The notes: a model not told the origin generated them from the letters alone. Positions 50,184 through 60,890 are shown, numbered from the stretch's first letter. The stretch is 64,000 nucleotides of DNA from Acanthopleura granulata (GCA_016165875.1 JABBOT010000001.1:36697011-36761010), one strand, 5' to 3'. Numbers and translations: made by a program.

Positions 50184-50470
50184 GGGCTGTATGGGGGCCT
50201 CTGTGGCTCAGTTGGTTAGCGCGCGTCTTTTAGCGCAGCGCAATAACCCGAAGCCTCCCAACAATGCGGTCGCTGTGAGTTCACGGCCAGCTCATGCTGG
50301 CTTCCTCTCCAGCCGTACGTGGTGTAAGGTCTGCCAGCAACCTGTGGATGGTCGTGGGTCTCCCCCGGGCTCTGCCCGGTTTCCTCCCCTCCATCCACCT
50401 GAAATATTCTTGAGAACGGCGTAAAACACCAATCAAATAAATAAATAAATAAGTAGATATGGGGCTGTAT
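50184..50470 (+). mobile_element. Best-preserved SINE, with target-site duplication
   Basis: The SINE runs from about 50193 to 50456. 'gggctgtat' at 50184-50192 is repeated at 50462-50470. The head 'cctctgtggctcagttggtt' carries a good A-box ('tggctcagttgg') and 'gtgagttcacggccagctca' stands in the B-box position. The body is intact except for a missing piece before 'gaaatattcttgagaacggc'. The tail is (AAAT)n. It is a good reference copy for the family. Confidence 0.92.
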
Positions 50471-50583
50471 ACATGTAATCGCTTATGTGTCTGGATGATT
50501 CTGAAACTATTAATGCACAATGGCATCACGCACATATCATCCTGTAAACACATTACCCATGCACAATCTATGACAAAGAATTT

Positions 50584-50676
50584 CATTTATTTATGTGAAG
50601 GTTTACACCATACTCCAAACATTCCACTTATACGAAGGTGGTGAGGTGTAAATGGGTGGAGGAAACCGGGTGAAGT
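50584..50676 (-). mobile_element. Diverged SINE tail, reverse
   Basis: 'tttatttatgtgaaggttta', 'caccatactccaaacattcc' and 'acttatacgaaggtggtgag' are recognisable complements of the SINE 3' end. It is in inverted orientation to the SINE 130 bp to the left. Confidence 0.55.
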
Positions 50677-51189
50677 CAAAGTGCACTTTAAGTTTGATGT
50701 TCACAATTTCCTGTCTATTTCAGTTTACCTCTCTAATACCTGTTAGTGACAAGACAGATATAAGGTATAAATTGCAAAGTGAGTCATTGCAAATCATCCG
50801 CGACAGTGGGACCTGAATGCCAAACGCATACGGGCTGATATTCATTTGTAGTCTAATGGTGTTTTTCAACGAAGTGAAGAATATTTTACATGTCAGTGGT
50901 CAAATTACCCCATACCCATGCCAACTCCTGACACAAAGCCACATTGGAAGCAACTACGACAGGCTTAGGATATTTGCACGCAACACCTTTGGCCAAAGGT
51001 TATAGCCTCCATCCAGCAAAACCAATCCGAAAGATCCGCCAGCGAGGTGGTCCATTTGTATACTCACTAAACCAGAAAATCGACATGTTTATATGTATAC
51101 AATGCATTCAAGGTTCTGATAAGCGTATGGAATATAAAGCACGACAAAAGTTACCCTTGTGGTCATAATTTAACTGTATGTTGTCATCC
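50677..51189. other. Intergenic, nothing recognised
   Basis: No gene or repeat I can support. Confidence 0.4.
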
Positions 51190-51275
51190 CATGTCATACA
51201 GTCTGGGTATGGGAACTGTTTTACGAAGCAGTCGTAACTTCCATGACAACATAGCGTGAAGATATACGTCACCGG
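51190..51275. mobile_element. Relic of the 'tttcatgaa' TIR element family
   Basis: 'cccatgtcatacagtctggg', 'gaactgttttacgaagcagt' and 'cgtaacttccatgacaacat' resemble 11201-11290 and 39425-39510, and more weakly the complete element at 56239-56372. Confidence 0.35.
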
Positions 51276-52424
51276 TGTTATTGAGCTTGACGCAGCGTTG
51301 CGACAGGGTTGTGGTACGGGCCTCTGACATCGCATCGGAATCTACGGATTTATCTCAATGTGAAATACAATATGCAGAAGACGATTTGTCTAAAAGCAAT
51401 GCAGTGATGGAACATGCATGCCGTTATAATAACTATAAAGTTAAACAAATTGTGTGGTTTCAAGCTCTACTGACCGGTGTCACGATCAGATCAAATGCGA
51501 TCTGACACCAATGTTTGGGTGCCGTTTTGATCCGCTTTCAGTGGCTGTCAATGGGAAATCTGATTTATTGTAAATGATGTACCACTGATGTGCAAAGGGA
51601 ATTCCACTTAGCTCAGATGTCAGAGGCGCTGGCATAAACGTTTACAATCCGACACAATCCATCATCTATTGATATTCTAGACAATACCCAGCCATGTTCT
51701 CTGTCCGGACTCTCGGCATGGTCAAAACTGGCAATCTGGAAAATAGGTTAATGTAATCAAACTATAACACTGCAAGCCACAGAAGATGGCGTAAGGTCCT
51801 TCAGCCAGCCAGTCGTCGTGTGATACTGGCAATTTGTACAGTTTCCTGCTTGTACCACAAATGTTCTGTATGTCTTTGTGATGTGCCCAGTTAAAATAAC
51901 GAAGTTAGACGATAAAGACCTGAAATTATCTATATATGAGCCGTGTCTTTCATCCATGTTGGATCCCAAACATAGGAATTCCAGGATAAGAAAATGGTGA
52001 AAGACAATCTCAATAAACACAACTGAAAATATTTGGTTAGAGATCAGACATGGCCATGAGTGTAATTCATATATCGTATCGAGTAAGCCAGGAATTCAAC
52101 TAGAATTAATTAAACTTATCATATGCATGTATATAAAATAAAAAATACATGAAGATTTCAAGTATGTATAACGTTAAATAAATAGATAAAAGTTAATTGC
52201 CCGAGTCTCTTTTTCCTATTTACAGGTAATTATAATGGCATCTCGCGATTTCCTTAAATATCTGTTAGTGTTGCTTTTTTTAGATCTTTTCTTTACAAAA
52301 CATTCCTATAAAGGCAATTTTCGAGTTCGGAGTGCATGATTCGTGCCTAGCTCACTTGTCCACGGTTTAGTTGGTATTAGTAGAAAATGGAAGTGAAATG
52401 ATTTGTTTTCGTACTAAATATCTA
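51276..52424. other. Intergenic, nothing recognised
   Basis: The short frame at 51275-51505 has no support. No exon-like segment was found. Confidence 0.4.
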
Positions 52425-52429
52425 CCAAG

Positions 52430-52710
52430 ATCGGGAGATCCGGGACCAAACCCGGATCTGGTCATACCTAAGACTTTAAAAATGGCACTTGTTGCTGTCT
52501 CGCTTGACACTCAGCACTGAAAGGTTAGAGCAAGGAAACAGGACTGGTCGGCCCGGTGTCAGTATAATGTTACTGGGTGGGTGTCATGCCTGGTGTTTTC
52601 AGTGTGATGTTCCACTGACGGCATCACTTCGGCGGCATGAACTCGTCCTGCCACAAGAAGACACAGAATATGTGTACATTCTAAGGACTCCTCGTCATCA
52701 TATGATAAAA
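52430..52710 (+). mobile_element. Second SINE-like family, single copy
   Basis: It starts with 'gatccgggaccaaacccgga', which resembles a tRNA T-arm (B-box), and continues 'ggcacttgttgctgtctcgc', 'aggactggtcggcccggtgt' and 'actgggtgggtgtcatgcct'. I recall closely similar wording as a frequent dispersed repeat in mollusc sequences, but I cannot name the family. The frame at 52489-52770 is this repeat and not a gene. Confidence 0.55.
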
Positions 52711-52748
52711 TTGTTCAGCAACCACGCACATACAAACATAAATCATTC

Positions 52749-52999
52749 GGTTAGCGCGCTAGTGACCTAGATACCGATCACCAATGCGGTCGTTGTAAGC
52801 TCAAGTCCAGCTCATGCTGATTTCATCTCCGGCCGTACGGGAGAAGGTCCACAGCGACCTGCGAATGGTCGTGGGTTTACCCCGGAGTACCCCCGGTTTC
52901 CTCCCACCAGAATACTGGCCGCCGTGGTATAAATGAAATGTTCTTGAGTATGGGGTAAAACACCAATCAAATAAATACATACATACATACATACATACA
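52749..52999 (+). mobile_element. SINE lacking its head, with CATA tail
   Basis: It runs from 'cggttagcgcgctagtgacc' through B-box-like 'gtaagctcaagtccagctca' and the body to a tail that ends in (CATA)n rather than (AAAT)n. A reverse SINE follows immediately. Confidence 0.8.
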
Positions 53000-53140
53000 G
53001 CTTAGCCGCAAGTTCCTGGCGGATCTTTCCACGTAGGGCTGAAGAGGAAGTCAGTATGAGCTGGACTTGAACTTACAACGACCGCATTGGTGAGATGCAG
53101 CTGGTTCATTACGCTGCACAGAGGCCCCGCCAGGCAACAT
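53000..53140 (-). mobile_element. SINE 5' half, reverse
   Basis: 'gaggaagtcagtatgagctg', 'gacttgaacttacaacgacc' and 'ggttcattacgctgcacaga' are complements of the SINE head and B-box region. The 3' half is missing. Together with the plus-strand SINE to its left it makes a tail-in inverted pair. Confidence 0.75.
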
Positions 53141-53620
53141 GATGTGCCTTTATAGCGGGAAAGCACATAAACTCCGTATGACTAGTGTCCACTATATGTT
53201 CTCCTGATGTATGTTTTGAAAATGACACCGGATTTCACTAAGTGTATGTTGATTACTGATACAGGTCAGATCCTCCAAGGGCAAAATCGTTCATGATAAA
53301 TCGTCCAGGAGTCAAGCCGTCCGAGAGGTTGCGGCTACCAACGTGAAGCGTTCCTTTGATGGTCGGTGTGTGCTATGTAACTTGGAAGATATGACGCGTT
53401 TCATCGACAATATGCCTCATATTTGAACGACTTTGCTCTTGGACGGTGATAAATAAGTACCTTATTATTAATTCATTATCCACTTTGAATCTGGGCCAGG
53501 CGATATTGCACATGTGGACACATGTCTTCTTTGATACCATATGAGCTTGCATGCAGTTACGTGGTAACACGGCTCACAAACCCTGTACTGTCTTGTTTTC
53601 TGATCAATTCAGTCAAGGTG

Positions 53621-53842
53621 CTAAGCTAAATACCAATCATCCTTGAAAAGCATGCAAACGTTATCCATCGGCCAGTTGTCTTTGTCATGAAAGAAACGAG
53701 ATCCTGTCGGAAGGGTAAAATCTTCCAAGAATCGCTGCTCTCTGTGAAAATAAACATGCCCTGATAAGACCAGATATCCTTTGTCAGTCCTCAACAACTC
53801 CTCTTTGTTTTGAACGTCCAAGCCGACCATTTTCCACGCCAT
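53621..53842 (-). CDS. Possible small protein or first exon, unknown family
   Basis: A 73-codon minus-strand frame with an ATG start. Its residues look protein-like ('RFFHDKDNWPMDN', 'HVYFHREQRF') and it has few rare features. I do not recognise a family. Support comes from a second, diverged minus-strand copy at about 55190-55275, which encodes 'KGY.VL..H.YFHREQ.F' with mainly conservative changes. Near the end, 'GATTG|gtattt' could be a splice donor in place of the stop a few codons later. It could equally be a relic of a transposon or a decayed exon. No signal peptide or membrane segment is evident. Confidence 0.35.
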   Translation of the reverse strand: MAWKMVGLDVQNKEELLRTDKGYLVLSGHVYFHREQRFLEDFTLPTGSRFFHDKDNWPMDNVCMLFKDDWYLA

Positions 53843-53879
53843 TACATTAACGTCGTTGCTCTAGTGTGAGTCTGCATTC

Positions 53880-54634
53880 CGTACATATATATAGGGTCAA
53901 TACAATCTTTTGCAATGTGGAGATATACCCGCTACATCGAGTTATGGAAGTTAGGTTTCCTTAACAGTTATAGGGTATAGTGATTCTTCGCATTGTATAG
54001 CTTACAAATAACAGTATAATCACACACTTGTGTCTATACATTTAGTATTAATGAGTCTGGCAATCATACAGTTTCCAGGAAGCCAAAATCACGGTTTACG
54101 AATACTGGGCTACTCTGTTTGTCATGCCTGACAGGCACTCAAGTGAGATAATAATAACTTCAGAATTATACCCCTTGGCCACCTTACAACGCTGACGGAG
54201 TCTTACTCAATCAAGAAAAGATAATATTTGTTAAACCGCAATAATTGACAAGCGGAACAGAAAATTGCAATACAAATGTCACCAGTGAATCAGAAGTTAT
54301 TACTAAATCCAACATGTTTTTTCCTTATATGTTCCCCAGGGTACATGTTAGAGACGAGCCGGCAAAACAAACAGATATTCGACATCGACCCAGGTGTCAA
54401 TTTAACTGGCATATTTGTCGGGAATAATATCAAAATTCGAAAATAACACAATATATCGGCTTTCTGCAACTCCAGGATAGAGTCTCGTAGGCGCTTTAAC
54501 GTACTTAAAGTCAACCATCGATTATAAATTTGACATGGGTTGACTTTCCCGTCCAACGAGTTGGAAAAATTCTCCGCAAATTCAAGTCAACCGAAAACGA
54601 CTTTTCTCTCTTCTTTCACACCAGATTGGTTTGC

Positions 54635-54635
<1 letters not shown>
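53880..54635. other. Intergenic, nothing recognised
   Basis: No gene or repeat that I can support. It ends at a 30-T run. Confidence 0.4.

Positions 54636-54665
<30 letters not shown>
54636..54665 (+). repeat. Poly-T run, 30 bp
   Basis: An uninterrupted T-run. It could be the tail of a minus-strand retroposed sequence, but nothing recognisable adjoins it. Confidence 0.8.
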
Positions 54666-54666
<1 letters not shown>

Positions 54667-54694
54667 GTAGAAGCCTTTTCCAGCAGAACAAGGA

Positions 54695-54957
54695 CTTTTA
54701 TTGATGTTGAAAGTAATGTCAAACTTTTTCCACATCCGTTAAACCTGCTGGAGGAATGTCGCGTTTGACTGCTTGATTGGTTGATGTAAAGATTGATTGT
54801 GATTAATCTAACGCCTTGCTCAAACTTTTTCACTAATGCCGTGTTTGGCCATATGTAGGAATCGTTGTGGTGATATCCAAACCTGCAAGTGCTGGATACA
54901 TAAATTTAGCATGAACCCATTTAGAATAATATTGTCTGGACTTAAACTGAGAGCAGC
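54695..54957 (+). repeat. Local direct duplication, left copy
   Basis: About 260 bp ('atgttgaaagtaatgtcaaa' through 'tggacttaaactgagag') repeated at 55272-55519 with roughly one base in six changed and small indels. Both copies include 'tggccatatgtaggaatc' and 'tagcatgaacccatttagaa'. The offset is about 577 bp. Confidence 0.85.
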
Positions 54958-55189
54958 ATTCAGTTTTCGGTGCTCACAGTATGGGCGATAAATCTGTCAA
55001 ATCACGATTATGACCAGCACGGCAATAACATAAAGTGTCGCTGAATAGCGCACAAGATGCAGGGAACTGGTAATAGTGTCCATTATGCTCTCTTGGTGTA
55101 TTCTTCGGAGAGTTTTTTTTTTATATGCACACATGTGAACTTGCATGCATGTACGAATCACTGATTACATGCCCTATAAATGAAACTGC

Positions 55190-55275
55190 AAATCCAACGC
55201 TATCTGCCATGAATAGCTGCTCTCTGTGAAAATAAATATGCTCCAATAAGACTCTATAGCCTTTGTAATCCTTTA
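55190..55275 (-). pseudogene. Diverged duplicate of the possible exon at 53621-53842
   Basis: On the minus strand this segment encodes a peptide with 'HIYFHREQLF', matching 'HVYFHREQRF' of the frame at 53621-53842. The outer parts no longer match and no start codon or full frame is kept. It lies directly before the right copy of the local duplication. Confidence 0.4.
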
Positions 55276-55519
55276 TATGATGTTGAAAATAATGTCAAAC
55301 TTTTTCCCACACCCATTAAACCTGTTTGATTGCTTGATTGGATGATATATAAAGATTAATTGTTGTTAATATAACGCCTTGCTCAAAACTTTTTTCCACT
55401 TATACCATGTATGGCCATATGTAGGAATCTTTGGTGTGATGGCTAAACACGCATGACCTCGAGACAGTAAGATTAGCATGAACCCATTTAGAACAATATT
55501 GTCTGGTCTTAAACTGAGA
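55272..55519 (+). repeat. Local direct duplication, right copy
   Basis: This is the partner of 54695-54957. The duplication appears to have included the possible minus-strand exon, with later loss of intervening sequence in this copy. Confidence 0.85.
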
Positions 55520-55724
55520 GAAGGTAAAATTCATAATACAGCAAGTCATTATAGATGTAAAAGTCAGAGACTTTAAACTCTTGCAAGTTATATGTTAACG
55601 CATGCGTTTTAAAATGACATACTATAGAAACCTTGTTTATCTCATGAGGATAGGAATAGATCATATCACTAAAGCCACTTATATATAGGTGCAATTCGTC
55701 TCGACAGCTATATATCATTCAGAA

Positions 55725-55806
55725 GCGAGTCGTGGCCGAGTGGTTAAGACGCTTGCTTTCAATCTGTAAGATAGAACAGATTCGGGTATAATCTGTACAT
55801 TCTCGC
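55725..55806 (+). pseudogene. tRNA-Ser-like sequence, degenerate
   Basis: It contains a perfect A-box ('tggccgagtgg') followed by 'ttaagac', as in eukaryotic tRNA-Ser. Outer ends GCGAG/CTCGC pair. CTTGC/GTAAG can form the anticodon stem but with a 9-nt loop. ACAGA/TCTGT can form the T-stem, with a loop that begins TTC but is 11 nt long. The enlarged loops argue against a working tRNA. It is probably a pseudogene or the head of an unrecognised SINE. Confidence 0.5.
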
Positions 55807-55913
55807 GCCTTGTCCACAGCGCTCATGTGGTCATTTCTGAAGTCTAACTTGACTCCCTTGTGCGTTTTGTCTTTGGCAAAGTTTCTCAGAAATTTGTCAC
55901 AGATCTGTGATTT

Positions 55914-56040
55914 ACCCATTTATTTATTTATTCATTCATTTGACAGTTGCTTTACGCCGTACACAAAAATATTTCACTTATACAACGGCGGAAGGAAACC
56001 GGGCAGACCCCGGGAGAAACCCCCAACCCCGGTTGTTGAG
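55914..56040 (-). mobile_element. SINE 3' part, reverse
   Basis: 'catttatttatttattcatt', 'tttacgccgtacacaaaaat' and 'atttcacttatacaacggcg', then 'ggaaaccgggcagaccccgg', are complements of the SINE tail and body. The head is missing. Confidence 0.8.
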
Positions 56041-56238
56041 TATGGCGCTAAGAGGATAAAAGCCAGCTTGACGATATATGTCAGTTTCTGTTCGGCCAAG
56101 TGTCAGTTTTTACGGTTTGTTTTACTGTGTCCCATTGTATTCATGTGATACAGCACTATAAAAAAATGTCGATATTTGGACCGGCCTGTTGCTCGGAGAC
56201 ACCGACGTGATGTAACAGAAATGATGTTAAAAGCGAAC

Positions 56239-56372
56239 CAGGCCCCAGTTTCATGAACTACACTTCGCTAAGTATTCGCTTAGCTTTCATGACAACGTCT
56301 ATTGTAGAGATAGGAAGTGCACTTAGCTAAGGGCTACTTAGCACTAAGTATGCTTCATGAAAACGGGGCCTG
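56239..56372. mobile_element. Small inverted-repeat element (MITE-like)
   Basis: The terminal sequence 'caggccccagtttcatgaa' at 56239-56257 is answered by 'ttcatgaaaacggggcctg' at 56354-56372. The two match as inverted repeats in 17 of 19 positions. The 134-bp element has no coding capacity and contains further 'cttagc' / 'gctaag' palindromic words. No clear target-site duplication was seen. Related relics lie at 11201, 39425 and 51190. Confidence 0.7.
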
Positions 56373-58017
56373 AGAGAATTGCAAATAAGCAAAAAAACAA
56401 TCACCAGCCAAATGTCACGTTTCTTTCATTCCAGATCTGTCCATGCATAAATCCTTTGAATATTCCGAAACTCCTTGAAGGGAACTTTTCCTGCCTAAGG
56501 AAATTTCAGCACAAGTTGTCTCTATCTTCAATTTATTAAGTCATGCATTTCTCATTTATCGCGTCTGACTTGATTTAATGAAGATATGTTGTACCTTGTT
56601 CTCACTTGAATCCTATAGTAACCTTGCATTGTGAGGGAAAGGTGTATACAGATTCATCTACCATTGGGAATTATATATTGAAGCCAAATGTGAACTAAAT
56701 GATTACATATAGAATCCGTATAATCGGTCTGTTAACACAAGAATATACATAGGTCTCTTATATGACTTAACTCTCACTAAGAGTGCATTTGTGGAACGTT
56801 TTACGTTTATTCAGGAATTTTGGTGGTAATTGGAATAAAGTTAGTGTATTGCGTACCTCTATCCAATATCCGTTAGTAAAACTCTATGTTAAATTGCTAT
56901 CGATGACCACATAATTCGCCTCGGTATATAGGCATAAATCCTATAACAGCGTCATATTGTTTGCGGCCTAACTAACTCTTATTGCCGCACAACACATAAC
57001 TGAAAACACTTAACCATCTAAGGTAGAGAATTAACATTTTTTTTATAGAATAAATGATATTATATCCCGAGGCATATTTTATGTGCTTTCGGCTCGTACA
57101 AATTTCCTGCCGTCCAAGGCACGCGGTAAGAAAAATGAGATGCGTAAGACGGCAGTTTTTCAGCGGGTGATCATTCAGAGCTTTGTCCTTGTTACAGGCA
57201 AGCAGTGGCAAACCAGACGTTTTATTACTTTATTTCCATATTTTGTCGACTGTGTTGTGGGAGGCGGCTTCCGGTAAACATTGCGAACATACGGATATGA
57301 AAATAACAGACTTCCGGTTTGTGAGTAAGACAGATTTATCACGAAACAAAGTCCGACACAACGATTCATTGCCTCAAATTGAGGATTAGCTGCGTGTAGG
57401 CGACTTGATGATGACTAAGGAATGGGTAATGGAGCGAAAATGACGGTTCATGACATAACGAATGCACTCTTGTATAGGAGCTAACAAGAACGGACTGAGC
57501 ATTTACGGCAGAACCATGCACGAAATTCGTCATTACACGATAGAACCAAGTGGACTGGAGACAAACAGATTATATCAGGATATATTCTAGACCACTATAT
57601 GGCTTTGAGATTTACGATTTAATCAATACATTTTTTTATACTATTTACATGACAACCTCGAACTGAAAGCTTACAGATTATTGTATACGGTAACAGGCCT
57701 GTTGGTGTTTTTTTTGTTTTTTTTTGTTTTTGTTTTTTACTATCTCATCCAGTTTTAACCATTATAAAACGATGCCTCGATCCAGCCTTATATCTGTCCG
57801 CGTCATTAATCCTACCGTATACATGTCTCTATGTACAGCCGCCGTACGGCAATCTAGATGCAGAACTCTTCAATCTGTCATCATATTTAAGGAAAGGTGC
57901 AGTTCTGTATCCAGTATAGCGATCGTGTACATCTGCTTGACCCAATTATCCCCACCAATAACGTCTATAAGCCATATTCCAATCTCTCTATAAGGTACAG
58001 CATGTGCATGTCACTTG
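56373..58017. other. Intergenic, nothing recognised
   Basis: About 1.6 kb. T-rich simple sequence lies at 57706-57738. Minus-strand frames across 57780-57990 give some protein-like stretches, but in more than one frame and with stops. I do not call a gene. Confidence 0.4.
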
Positions 58018-58083
58018 AGAATGAATGAATGATTATTGCGTAACGCCACATCGGCAATGTTTCAGCCATAAAGTGGCGATGTA
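58018..58083 (+). mobile_element. Short dispersed element core
   Basis: 'gaatgaatgaatgattattg', 'cgtaacgccacatcggcaat' and 'gtttcagccataaagtggcg' match the core of the elements at 8703-8759 and 22594-22658. This shows that the family is spread outside the tandem array. Confidence 0.65.
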
Positions 58084-58144
58084 ACTTGAGAAAGTAGGGT
58101 GATAATTTATCAGTGGTACATATAGTGCACTCTTGTGCTATATT

Positions 58145-58185
58145 AGTTTTAAGGCCGTGCTCAAGAATTTTTCACTTGCCGCTAC
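58145..58185 (-). mobile_element. SINE tail fragment, reverse
   Basis: 'ttttaaggccgtgctcaaga' followed by 'atttttcacttgccg' matches the complement of the SINE 3' end for about 40 bp only. Confidence 0.4.
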
Positions 58186-59276
58186 ATATGCTGTCCCGTT
58201 TGTGGATAGAGAAAATCCGAAGCAGAATCATCCTTTGCCAGATACATTGTAGCCTTCATGACAAACTAAGTGACTTACAGCGAGATGGCCAAATGATAAT
58301 GGCCAATATAGATTCACGTGAACAGGAATATACACATAAATTTTGGCATGAAGTTCTGTCAGGATATTATCTATAATTCCTTTTTTCGAGGACAGAAAAA
58401 TACACATTTCCAACTGTTTCGTATCCTAATTATGCACGTTACCCGTTGCTTGAACACCTGGAGTTTCCTTTAATAGATATCTATAGGTCTGTAACTACTT
58501 GTCATTTATTTCGAGTGCACATGGATTATCGTTTAATTGATTGTATACTTCATATTTTGGAAACACAGCTAGGCTTGTCGTTTTCATCGACGGCTTTTCC
58601 ACAAATAATCATCTTGTCTCCATGCGTGTGGCTTGATGAATTGTAACTCCTCATCCCGATACTGCACATACATGGGCACACGTGTACAACAACTTGCTCC
58701 TATGAACATAGAATGCCAACATGCCGAATCCCACAGACAAGTGTACGGTACAAAGGTGTTGCCACAAAAAAAAAAAGAAACTCTGAAAAAATGTACAAAT
58801 TAGCGTTATAACGCCCTGCATGTAATTTCATTGTTTCAAAAGTAGGTCTATAAACATAATGCGGAGTACAAATGGTTCTTTTCTTATGATGAAACAAGGC
58901 CAATAAAACCAAAACAGATTTTTAAAAGGCAAACTATCAAATCATAAATAAATACTTGACAATGTTCTTCTCTGTCCCCCTCGACATATTAAAGGGACGC
59001 AGTCGGGAAAGGCTATAGGCCTATGTATGAAAGGGAAACAAACCGATGGTTTTTGGATGGCCACCCATAGTAGACCTGTGTGGTCACAGCACGGCAAGAT
59101 ATCTGACTATCAATTTCCATTTTGCATGGGCTCTTCGGGACAATATAAACGCCTCATCTATGTGTTTTAACGACACACAGGTGTGTCACGACAACGCAGT
59201 CTATCATTACCGGAATCTATAAGCACCATATGAATGCAGGCACGGTCGTATTGCATAGGTCTACTTACGTGCTTTT
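58186..59276. other. Intergenic, upstream of DPCD
   Basis: No supportable gene. Frames at 58228-58413 (-) and 58446-58646 (+) match nothing I recognise. Confidence 0.4.
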
Positions 59277-59296
59277 GGGGGGGATGGGAGGGGGGG
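59277..59296 (+). promoter_or_regulatory. G-rich run upstream of DPCD, possible quadruplex
   Basis: G7-AT-G3-A-G7 can supply four G-triplets. It lies about 215 bp before the DPCD start codon, where promoter quadruplexes are often found. The regulatory role is inference from position only. Confidence 0.4.
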
Positions 59297-59511
59297 TTGT
59301 CTCTATAAGAATCTCTGTTCAGAATGTCAACCGTCATTATTTTCTTAAGCTAAATATATATTATCCAAGCGACAAGAAAACATTTTGATTTGATATCAAC
59401 ATATTGCTACTTATATCCTCAGTTGCACAACACTGGGTACAACACCTGTCGAATATTGCCATCAGAAGTTGTCTCCCCTGATTGAACTCTTTCTTGTTAC
59501 TAATAAACAAC

Positions 59512-59572
59512 ATGGCGACAGAGTGGCTTGACAAACTTAGAGCTGCCCGGAAAACATGTCTTGTACAAGACG
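59512..59572 (+). CDS. DPCD: DPCD homologue, exon 1
   Basis: Coding starts at the ATG at 59512 (context 'aacATGG') and gives 20 codons plus one base before the donor G|GTAAGC. The peptide 'MATEWLDKLRAARKT...LVQD' matches the N-terminus of the DPCD family, where human DPCD also has W-L near the start and K-T-x-L-x-Q-D before 'GRRKVHY'. DPCD is a small (about 200 residue) cytoplasmic protein of ciliated eukaryotes. It is reported to interact with the RUVBL1/RUVBL2 ATPases of the R2TP chaperone system and to act in cilium formation; its gene was named from a primary ciliary dyskinesia mouse model. The rest of the gene continues to the right. Exon 1 and exon 2 join in phase 1. Confidence 0.9.
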
Positions 59573-59907
59573 GTAAGCCTTGAAAACATGTTGACTTTAT
59601 GAGTTTAGGTGGCTCCCAGCTAAAAATGTTTTTAATGAGAGTATTGCTTTAGTCAGAAACATGTTATAATGAAGTTGTATGGCGTGTCAGTACCTTGCTT
59701 AGACATAGTGCGCCTAGCCTCAGCTCCCTAGGGCTGTGATAACGTATACGATCACATCCCTGTCGTGTTCCATAAGCCTACCTTAAACACCTCTGCGTTT
59801 ATCTGTGCTGTCCTCAATACACCGAATCTGGGGCCGCTAAAAAGTGTCTGTCCACACTAATAGACGTCTATGTATATATTTAGGTAATTAAATAAGTAAT
59901 CATAGAG

Positions 59908-60128
59908 CCCTACGGAAATTCTGTTGAAACATTCTGTAGGAAGACCCAAGAGAACTTCAATTGAAACATACAGTGATATAGGAAATACCTATAGCACTTC
60001 AGTTGAAATGAACAGTTCTATATAGAAACTCCCTATAGAACTTAATTAAGTTCTATAAGAATTGAGAGTTTTGTTCGAAATTCTATAGAGTTCTATAGTG
60101 TTTCTGTAGGACATTTTTTTTGCAGGGA
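59908..60128. mobile_element. AT-rich palindromic element (MITE-like)
   Basis: It begins 'ccctacggaaattct' and ends 'tttctgtagg...ttttgcaggg', so the two ends are roughly inverted. Inside are many 'ttctatag' words on both strands and perfect palindromes such as 'agttctatatagaact'-type and 'aacttaattaagtt'. It has no coding capacity. The family is unknown to me. Confidence 0.45.
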
Positions 60129-60689
60129 CCACTGCCACTACTTGACAAGTTTGACCTTTTGTGTGACGTATGGGCCAGTTCTTTACAATTGAAATCAAAA
60201 GTAATGACCTCAAACGAATCTATGAAGAAAATTCATCAATAAAAAGGTTTCTGTACAAAATATGCTAGTGATGTGAGTCATTTACAGTTAGACCAAAAAC
60301 ATGGCTCTTGGTTATCTCCCTTGTATTCATTGTTCACGGTGCTGTGAGGAGTATGCATTTCAAATATGGTACGTTGTACGTTACATTTTTCCAAATTACA
60401 GCCAGTTTTACGCTCGTATGGATTTACCAGTGATGACACACGGGGACACCTATCTAGAATTGACAGCTAAGACGTCTATGAGATACGGACAGGCTCTTTT
60501 TATTGGTCCCAACCTTGATATATTGAGGACAGCACAGGAAGTACAGAGGTGTTTAAGGTAACCTTACGGAAGAACACAGGGCTTTGATCTTACACGTTAT
60601 CACAGCCCTACAGAGCTAGTCTTGCCTGTGCGTGTGATACCATCCAATAAGGATCTACCAACACATGCCAAAAGACCTTATTATATATT

Positions 60690-60890
60690 GAAATACACCC
60701 ATGGGTAAGGGAGTATATGAAGGATATATTTTGGGGTGCCTGATCGACATCTGTAATATTCTGGTACGCGGCGTGTCTTTTGAGGTACGGGGGTCCATGA
60801 TGGATGTCATTTGGGGTAATAAGTCTGTATGTATAATATGCTGGCGTGTCTTTTGGGGTGTGGGAATATATGATGGACAACTGATACTGA
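60690..60890 (+). repeat. Degenerate tandem repeat, unit about 75 bp
   Basis: The block 'ggcgtgtcttttgaggt' at about 60768 recurs as 'ggcgtgtcttttggggt' about 76 bp later, with 'atgatgga' words following both. A third, poorer unit precedes them. Confidence 0.45.

Noticed and set aside
52489..52770. 93-codon frame with protein-like sequence
   Set aside because: It lies within a dispersed SINE-like repeat and runs into the next SINE.
57724..57993. Protein-like stretches on both strands
   Set aside because: No single frame stays open on the minus strand, no splice signals fit, and no family is recognisable.
60301..60561. 86-codon frame in DPCD intron 1
   Set aside because: It is unrelated to DPCD, has no splice context and no recognisable domain.
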